The position numbers and the translations under genes were made by a program. This document shows positions 12,501 through 21,500 of a stretch of DNA of 64,000 nt, one piece after another (position 1 is the stretch's first letter; each line of letters begins with the position of its first letter). The notes below the pieces were generated by a model. It had not been told where the DNA came from. It did not search any database and saw only the letters and a program-made list of their open reading frames with translations. The stretch comes from Owenia fusiformis (taxonomy: Eukaryota > Annelida > Polychaeta > Sabellida > Oweniidae). The DNA lies in contig CAIIXF020000002.1 in the NCBI GenBank assembly GCA_903813345.2, positions 21,902,455 through 21,966,454 of the forward strand, given 5' to 3'.

Positions 12501-15500
12501 TCGAGAAAGATTTGCACATGGGCTGATTCAGGGCCGAATCATGCATGACGTGGACAGATGAGCGCATCTTTATGTGCAAGGAAGTGGTGGCAATTTGGAG
12601 GGGTATAGGATGTATTCTTGCAAGAGTATGAGTATGAACACTTTACTGTCTATGCCATACCTGTCACACCTTCTTCCGATAGCCCCTATGCCCCTTTTAC
12701 TGACTTTTGCAATGTTTTAAACTTGGGTACTAGCTGAATTTTGCCCCACTCTGCAAAATTAATGATTATTTGGCAAGAGATGACTCCCTGTGAATGAATG
12801 ATATTCCATTGCAAAGAGGAGTAATTTGGCTTTTTGGTACATTGAATTAAAAGGATGCAGTCAGCATTGGTTTTATGTTTTCGTCCAATATTGCATAGGG
12901 CTCCGTACACTGACTTTTGCAATGTTTATAACTTGGCCCGAAGCTAATTTTGGCCCACTTTGCAAATGGAATGATTACTCACCCAACCATGACCAAATAT
13001 CAATGAATGATATATCATTGTAAAGAGGAGACACATATTATTATTTGCCGAAGATAACAGGATATAATAGAATATATTTTTTTCCGAATAAGATACCCGT
13101 ATCTACTCCTGTTATTCGGCTAATATTATATTAGGTTACACCCGTTTAAAACCCCTTATAGGGGCAAATAAGAGGCGTGTAGAAACCTACAATATTACCG
13201 ATTTTGCCCAGTGTGGTTTTGTGCTTTTCCAAGATAACAATCTGTTTTTTTTGATACGCATTGTATACTAGCCAGTTAGTCAGGAGGTGAAATCGACTGT
13301 AAGTTCATTCATGTAATCTTATACTTTTTCAGGCTCATACACTTTAATTGGCGGTTTGGGCGCAACATTCTATGTTTCTTTCTTCAACACTACCTTGGTC
13401 TTCGTTTTTCTTATTGTGACAGTAACAGAAGTGTTTTTAAAGTCGCCATCGGAAATTGAGACTTTGAATTTAGCATACGGAAGCTCTGATATCATCTACG
13501 ACTACCTCCAGAATACAACTGGACCAGATGGCAACCTTGAAGGAAGTTACGTCACAATAGTCTCATCGGGTGGTTTAATGTTTGGTGTTATTATTGTCAT
13601 ATTGGGATTTAGTTCAGAACTCGGAGACCAGGCCTTTTGGCAGAGTAGTGTTGCAGCTAAACCTGGGCATGGTAGCGTTTGGGGATTTTTCGCCGCTGGT
13701 ATAACTTGGTTCTCGATACCTTTTACGCTTGCAACAGCAATTGGACTGGCGTATATAGCAATTGAGGGCTCACAGGGAACACCAATACTTTCAAACAATG
13801 AACTAGAACAAGGTTATCATTCTTTATTCACACCTAGCATTTTGTGTAATTGAAGCTTTGTGATGGTTTTTCAACTCTATACCATTAAATATCTATTTAA
13901 ACAATGAATTAGAACAAGGTTATTCACCTATCATTTTGTGTAATTGAAACTTTATGATGATTTTCAACTCTAACCAGTAAATATCGATATAGACAATGCA
14001 TTTTGTAGCATTTTATGTAATTGAAAATTTATTATGACCATTAAATATCTATATACTCTGTACTCATATTTAAGTATATATCAACAGGATTGGCGGTTCC
14101 AGTAGTTGCCCAAGCAATTTTGGGGAAGACAGGGGAGTACCTGACATTAATAGCCATCTTAATGGCAATAATGTCAACAGGATCAGGAGAGGTGGTTGCC
14201 GTTGCTTCAATTATTGTATACGACATATACCAGCCATATATCAACCCATTTAGGTATGCTTATTTCCCATAAACCTTAATGCGATATATCCCATTGTATG
14301 GAAGTGCTGTTTAAGAGCTAGCATAATTTCTAGTGAGGCAACGCGTTGTGCAACAATTCTGATGGATATAAATTAAATCAAGCTATTATAAACTTTTTTT
14401 CTTGAATCATTCATTATATATATAAGGGTTATGTACTGGGAGGTTTTGGATACAGGGTTTATTCCAAGGGAAATATGTGTATCTCACGAGGGACCGCAGG
14501 GACCAAGGGAGATACACATATTTCCCGCGGGATAAACACTGTATCCAAAACCGACAGTACATAACTGGTGTATCTCATACTTGAGTGGGTTTGGGGTAGA
14601 TATAACCTTTTTCACCTTTTTCAAATGACAAGATAGGCCTTTACTGTAAAAGCACAATTTATATTTAACATTTTCATAATATTCCTTCAGTTCAATACAA
14701 TAGAATTGTAACATTTAAACTTTTTGAAAAATTTTAAACTTCTGAAATTTAAATTTTTTAAATTTTAAAACTTTTTTAAACTTTTGAAAAAATTCCCGGG
14801 AGCGGGATGGATATATTATATCTGCCCGCATTTGGCCTAGAGCGGGACATATACAATATATCCTGCCCGCTCCTCAGATATGATATGTATTCCCGGGTGA
14901 TATCTACCCCAAACCCACTCAAGTATGAAATACACATTCGTATATATACATTCGTATATTAAACATATATATTTTACACCAGGAAGAATCTTCAAGTCGA
15001 TGAGTGTATTCTTTGTGGTAAACAAAAACCTGCCGATGCCAAAAATACCGGCCACGATATAGCCTTTACAGATGGTAAGGAGGACACCAACGTATGCACC
15101 TGTATGCCAGTTGTTGAATGCATTGAATGTGCAGACGACAAAGACATGAGGTCAAACAAGAAATCCGAATTGGGAGTTAGAAAGCCATATCGATGTAGAG
15201 TCCACGGTTTGTACAAACAGTACCAGGACGAACTACTCAACTTCAAGAGTTGGTGCATCCTTTGGGTCACATTGTTCATGATCCCTCTGGTTTTGTTTGC
15301 ACACTGGGTGGGTTTGGTGCTTGGATGGCTCTATGCGTTCTCTGGGATTATCATTGGAGGTGTTGTGTTCCCACTCGTGATGAGTGTATCCTGGAGTAAA
15401 GTAACTACAGCTGGAATGTTATCAGGTATAAAGATCAATAAAATTAATAATATACAAATATTGGATTCTATGGAGTTAAATATTAAGCAAATATTTCATT

Positions 15501-18500
15501 CTATGGAGGGCAATACCTGTTCATCTTTCAATGATTTTTGCGGTATGTATTGCCCGCAGCCCGTAGGGCGAGGGAAATACATGATGCAAAAATCATTGAA
15601 AGTGCAACAGGTATTGCCCGAACATAGAATGAAATATTTGTTTTATTATATCATTGCTAGACATTCCCTATGATCATTTATTTTAATCAATTAATATATC
15701 ATTAATCCATAAGTGAACATAATTACGTACAAGTATCATTGAATGGTACACTTTATTTTCGTCCAGTGTAGTTGTCAGAATTCCCGGGCGGGCAATACGC
15801 CGGGCAATACGTCTTTTATTATCCTAAAATTGAGGGAGCTGTGAAATACGTTATGGTATTTTTGATCACATGGTACTGACTCGACCAATCAAATCACACA
15901 ATTTCTAGCAATGATATAATAATTGTATTTATCCCATACTTTGACGTGTTACGGGTACATAAAGCCGGTTTGTAAAAACTTATATTTTCATCAGCTGCGT
16001 CATTTCAAAGATTGTCAAGCTATTGAATTTTTGGTCGCCTAAAGTCTTTCCAGATGTATATTTGATGCCATATTAATGGCTGATTATTGTCATTCATTTT
16101 TGTCATAGTGAGTGATATTATTACAGTACATAAGGCCAATGTATAACTTGTCACTCTGGGTCACTTCTCTGAAAACGCACCTTTTTCGCCACTGGGATTT
16201 TCCAGCGCCGTCACTCAGCATGCAACCCTGTGGCACGTAAATTGTACCATGCTTTGAATATGTCAAGTTTCCCTAACAATTTCATGATAGAATGTGACAC
16301 AGCTATATTAACATCTTTGAAGGATCTAATGCCGGAAATACTTGAAGTTGGAGATTTGTAATGTTTTACCTCATTTTGGACAGTATTGAACAGTTCGATC
16401 TGGTTGAACTCGTATCTCTTGACAAGAAGATTGACCTCCTGTATCTGGGCTTTATCTAGGGAACGCTTCACAAAATGAGACCCAGAGCAACAAGTTTTTA
16501 TTGGTCTAATGCACTGTAATAATATTGAATATGACAAAAGTGAATAACAATAATCAGCCATAATTATTATTAATATGGCAACAAATATATATGGAAAGAC
16601 TTTAGGCAGCCGAAAATCCAATATCCAGGCAATATTTTAAATGACGTTATAAGTTCAATTGTTCAAGCAAAAACCCGTCTTTTATTGACAGTGAAGCGTT
16701 TTTGAAAAAGCCTGTCAAAATATAAGCCTGATAAAATATTTATTTTCCATGTTGGAAATTGTCTCTAGAATAAATCTTGAAAAGGACGATTCTCGGTTTG
16801 GAGAACGAAGTTCATCAATCTAAATGAGCATTATCCCTGCTTCGGACACATTTGATTTTTTTACATAATATAGATTTGAATGTCTTCTTTTAAATAGTCA
16901 TAATTTAATTTGGGTAATATTTCTAGATTTTTCGCAAAAAAATATTAGCGTAGTACACTGATGAACTTCTTTCCCTAAATCGAGACTTGTATTTTATTGA
17001 ATCGGTCTAATTGAGCGTTATCCCTGCTTCAGACCAATTTGTTATTTTTACATCTTGTAGATTTAAATGTCCTCTTTTGAATATTCATAGTTTAATTTGG
17101 GTAATATTTCTATATTTTTCATGAAAAAAATTATTAGCCCAGGAGACTGTTCTCCAAACCGAGAATCGTCCTTTCAATAAGAATGGTTGTTCCATTGCAA
17201 ATATATAGTAAAAACACGACTGCATCATTCAACCTGTCCGGGGTACTATATATTCAAAGGCTAGACACAAAACATAAAAATCACAAATACCTATGTACTG
17301 TGGCATTCGTTATTGCGATTTATATCTTTCTAATACTTTCAAAAGTATCACTTACCAATCACACGTAATGAACTTACTCAATCACTCAAGGATTCATATT
17401 TAAGTGCTCGAAGCGATACCTTTAATGGCATTTTAGCATAGTCTTACATTTAGAGTAGATCCTCTGGACCAATCAAATCAAAACAGTCTGTATCACGTTC
17501 TCACTGTGTGGTATCTGCGGAATATGTCATACTCACTTGCCTACCAGTATATGTCAGATACTGCAGGTGAATGTGGCATAGATTTTTTTATTTAGCAGTA
17601 ATATTACATACATTTAATACAATATTCTAACAGCTTGATATCCTTTTGGATATATAAAGCATTTAATTTCAATAGTTTGTTATGAAATAATGGCTTGTTC
17701 ACTATACTACTTGTTACAGTAGTGAGCTACTTGTATATTTTATTATACTATATTCATCTATAGTTTAATTTGTAATCAATACTTTCTGTATATGTTGAGC
17801 TATTCTTTATTAGAGATCTTAGGTCAAGGTCACAATGACATTATACACTGTATCTAGTAAACAAAACTGAACTGAATGATTCATTAACCCTTGACCATCC
17901 AGAGATTTCTAGAAATTATAACCATTCATTAAAATTTAATCATGTCACTAAAGATGTCCAATCAAGATGTAGTTCCAGAAGATTCGTTTCTGGATCATTC
18001 TTTCACATTATAAAAAGAACAACACAGTGACTCTCATTAGCAGATAAATTAAGTCATCATAACTGGACATCTACTCTGTAGCAGATAATTAAGTAATCAT
18101 AACTGGACATCTCAAAGGAACTAAATAAAGCAGAATTTCAAAGTTTTTATCAAAAGGACATCTTCTTATATTAGCGGAAATAACAGACACATACTGTGGG
18201 AACATTTATAACACTACAAACATACAACCTGAGGACTTTATATGGACATATATTATAACACACTCTATATACGGATTATCATATACATTCGTGGATTATC
18301 ATAAACATTTGTGGATTATCATCAAACATTTGTGGATTATCATCAAACATTATTGGATACGAACATTATAGGATTACAACAAACATTATTGGATTATTAC
18401 AAACATTGGAGAACTATTAACGATTATTGAAACATTTCGTGTTCTGGAACATTCTCAAGGATCGTCAACGACATTTATCGACATCAAGAATAAGCCGTAT

Positions 18501-21500
18501 CATTGATTGGACATCACTTAAGTATTAAACCTCCTTTATATTATAGTTATATTGTTATATTATTTAGTTTTCAAAATATAAATATATTGTTATCATATGT
18601 TAATTGCTGTTTTTACTTTCTGTTATTTTCGAACGTAACAGAAATTGGGGGCTTGTCCGGGATATAACTACAACAAGCTAAAATTCAAATATTTGAAAAT
18701 TCGATATCCAAAACTTGTACATTTTAATTGTGAAGACAGCAATTAATTGAAAATGAGTTTTGAGGTTGAGACATTTTTAGAAGCGCCCTCTTTGGAGGAG
18801 TTTGACAAGTTAAAGAAAACTGATCTTCTGGCACTGGCTAAACATGTTGGCTTGGCTGTGAAAACTTCTTACAGAAAAGGGACTATCAAAAATCTACTAA
18901 TGCAATATTTGGTCGCAGAAGCACTTCTGCCTGAGGAAGCATTGAAGCTTACCCTCGAGCCAAGCCAGCATGATCCTATTAGACTCAAAGAGCTTGAATT
19001 AAAAGAGAAAGAATTGCAAAATGAAAGAGAAATGAGAGAGATTGAACTTAGATTACAAAACGAAAAAGAAATAAGATTGAGAGAACAACAAATGCAAAAT
19101 GAAAAGGAAATTGAATTAAAGAGGCTTGAAATAGAAGCTAAATCCAAATCTGATGAACATGCTACTATGCATCAACATTTTGAAAATAGGTTTGACGCTT
19201 CAAAATTTCTCAAATTTGTACCTAAATTTCAAGAAAAAAATGTTGATAAATACTTTACGCATTTTGAAAAAGTCGCTCAGAGCCTAGACTGGCCTAAATC
19301 TGCATGGCCAGTTATGCTCCAGAGTGTATTCATTGGTAAAGCAAGTGAAATATTTGCCTCTCTCTCAGGAGAAGTATGCTCTGATTATGACCTAGTTAAA
19401 AATGCAATTCTTAAAGCTTATGAACTAGTACCAGAAGCTTACAGACAAAAATTTAGAAATGCCCACAAACAGAGTGACCAAACCCATGTTGAGTTTGCTC
19501 GAGAGCAAGAGCAGCTTTTTGACAGGTGGCTTGTCTCTAAAGATGTATCTGAAGAGTTTAAGAAGCTCAGAGAGCTAATGCTTATAGAACAATTTAAAAA
19601 CTGTGTTCAGTATCACATTAGAACTTACTTAGATGAACACAAGGTAGAAACTTTGAGTCAAGCTGCCACCTTGTCTGATGATTATGCTCTTACTCATAAG
19701 GGTAGTTTTATCAAAGGTAATCCTAACTCAAACTTTAGAGGTTATCAGGGTAACAAACCTTCATATGACTCTAAATCAAATCAGTCCTCATCATCAAATA
19801 CATTAAACAAAGCAAAAGACCAGTCTAATTCATCACGGAGTTCTAGCTCAAAATCAGATCAATCAAATTCTTCAGGTTCAAAATCAAATGTCACCTGTAA
19901 TTATTGTAAAAAGCCTGGTCATCTTATTTCTGAATGTTATAGGATTAAGAATAGAAGAGAGATGTCTGGTTCTGCTCATTCAAATGGTTGTGCTACAGTT
20001 CCCATTTCAAGAAAGCCCATTGTTTGGGATTCATATACTCATACTGAGAAATCTACTCATAGTGATATTATGGAGGATTATAAGCCTTTCATGTCGGAAG
20101 GATCTGTGTCACTGTCAAGTGATGATACCAATTCAAAGCCAATTAAGATTCTTAGAGACACGGGTGCATCTCAGACTTTGTTGTTAGAAGGTGTCCTTCC
20201 TTTATCTGAGGAGTCATTCACGGGTACCCATATTTTGATGCAAGGCATTGAATTAGGTTTTACTAAAGTCCCCCTCCATCGTATTCATATCACATCGGAG
20301 TTAGTCAAAGGGCCAGTTATTGTTGGTGTTAGGCCACAACTTCCTGTTGAAGGAGTCGCATTGCTTTTAGGCAATGATTTAGCTGGGGGTAAGGTATCAT
20401 TAGACCCCATTGTTTCTGATCAGCCTTGTTCTATTGAGGATTCTGTCCAAGAGGACTCTGATATATATCCTGCTTGTGCTGTTACTAGGGCTATGGCTAA
20501 AAAGTTAGCTAATAGCGGGGATTCGTCTGTGGGAGATGACTTTGATAGTGGGTTTTTAAGCTCCTTGTTTGATGATGAATGTCACTCACCACTTGTTAAA
20601 GATGGTCCTTATCCTATTCTAAAGGCAAATTCTTCATTGAAACAGCCTATTGTTCAAGCCAAGCAGCGATCTAATGAGGCATATTCTTCATTGAAAAAGC
20701 CTATTGCCAGGGGTGATTCACCTTCTGAGCAGGATCACTATTTTAATGCGGTTTCGCCCGCTCTTGCTAGTTCTGATGAAGTTTCATCTTCTTCTGCTAG
20801 TGTTCATGAGGTTTCATCCCCTCCTTGTTCTGAGGTTTCATCCTCTTCTAGTTCTGAGGTTTCATCCTCTATTTCTGATAGTGATTCTTTGAAAAATGAT
20901 CCTCATTCTAAACACATGTTAATTTATGAACAAGAGCATGATCCATCACTCATTGATCTTCATAAAAGATGTCTTACTATTGATGAAGCTGTCAAGGTCC
21001 CTGTTTGTTTCTACAAAAAAGATGGCATATTAATGCGAAAGTGGAGACCCCCTGAAGCTTCCCCTGAAGATGATTGGGCAATTGTACATCAAATTGTTGT
21101 CCCAAAATCATATCATAAGGAAATCTTGAGTCTAGCTCATGATTCTCCCATGGCAGGTCATTTAGGAGTAACTAAAACATACCATAAAATACTCAACCAT
21201 TTCTATTGGCCCAAATTAAAACAAGATGTCCAAGAGTATTGTAGGTCTTGTCATACATGTCAAATGGTAGGGATACCTAACCAGAAAATCTCAATTGCTC
21301 CTTTACAACTTATACCTGCATTTGATGAACCATTCAGTAAGGTTCTTATTGACTGTGTTGGTCCATTACCAAAAACAAAATCTGATAATCAATATCTGCT
21401 CACTATTCTGTCTATGGCCACACAGTTTCTAGAAATAAAATCACATCTTATGCTTAGGAATAGCAAAACCAAGTATATTGTGAAATCACAAATCAACAAT

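Noticed and set aside
16211-16621. 136-residue minus-strand ORF with an N-terminal hydrophobic segment
   Set aside because: It starts within the arm of an inverted-repeat element, has no recognisable domain, and lies antisense inside the transporter intron.
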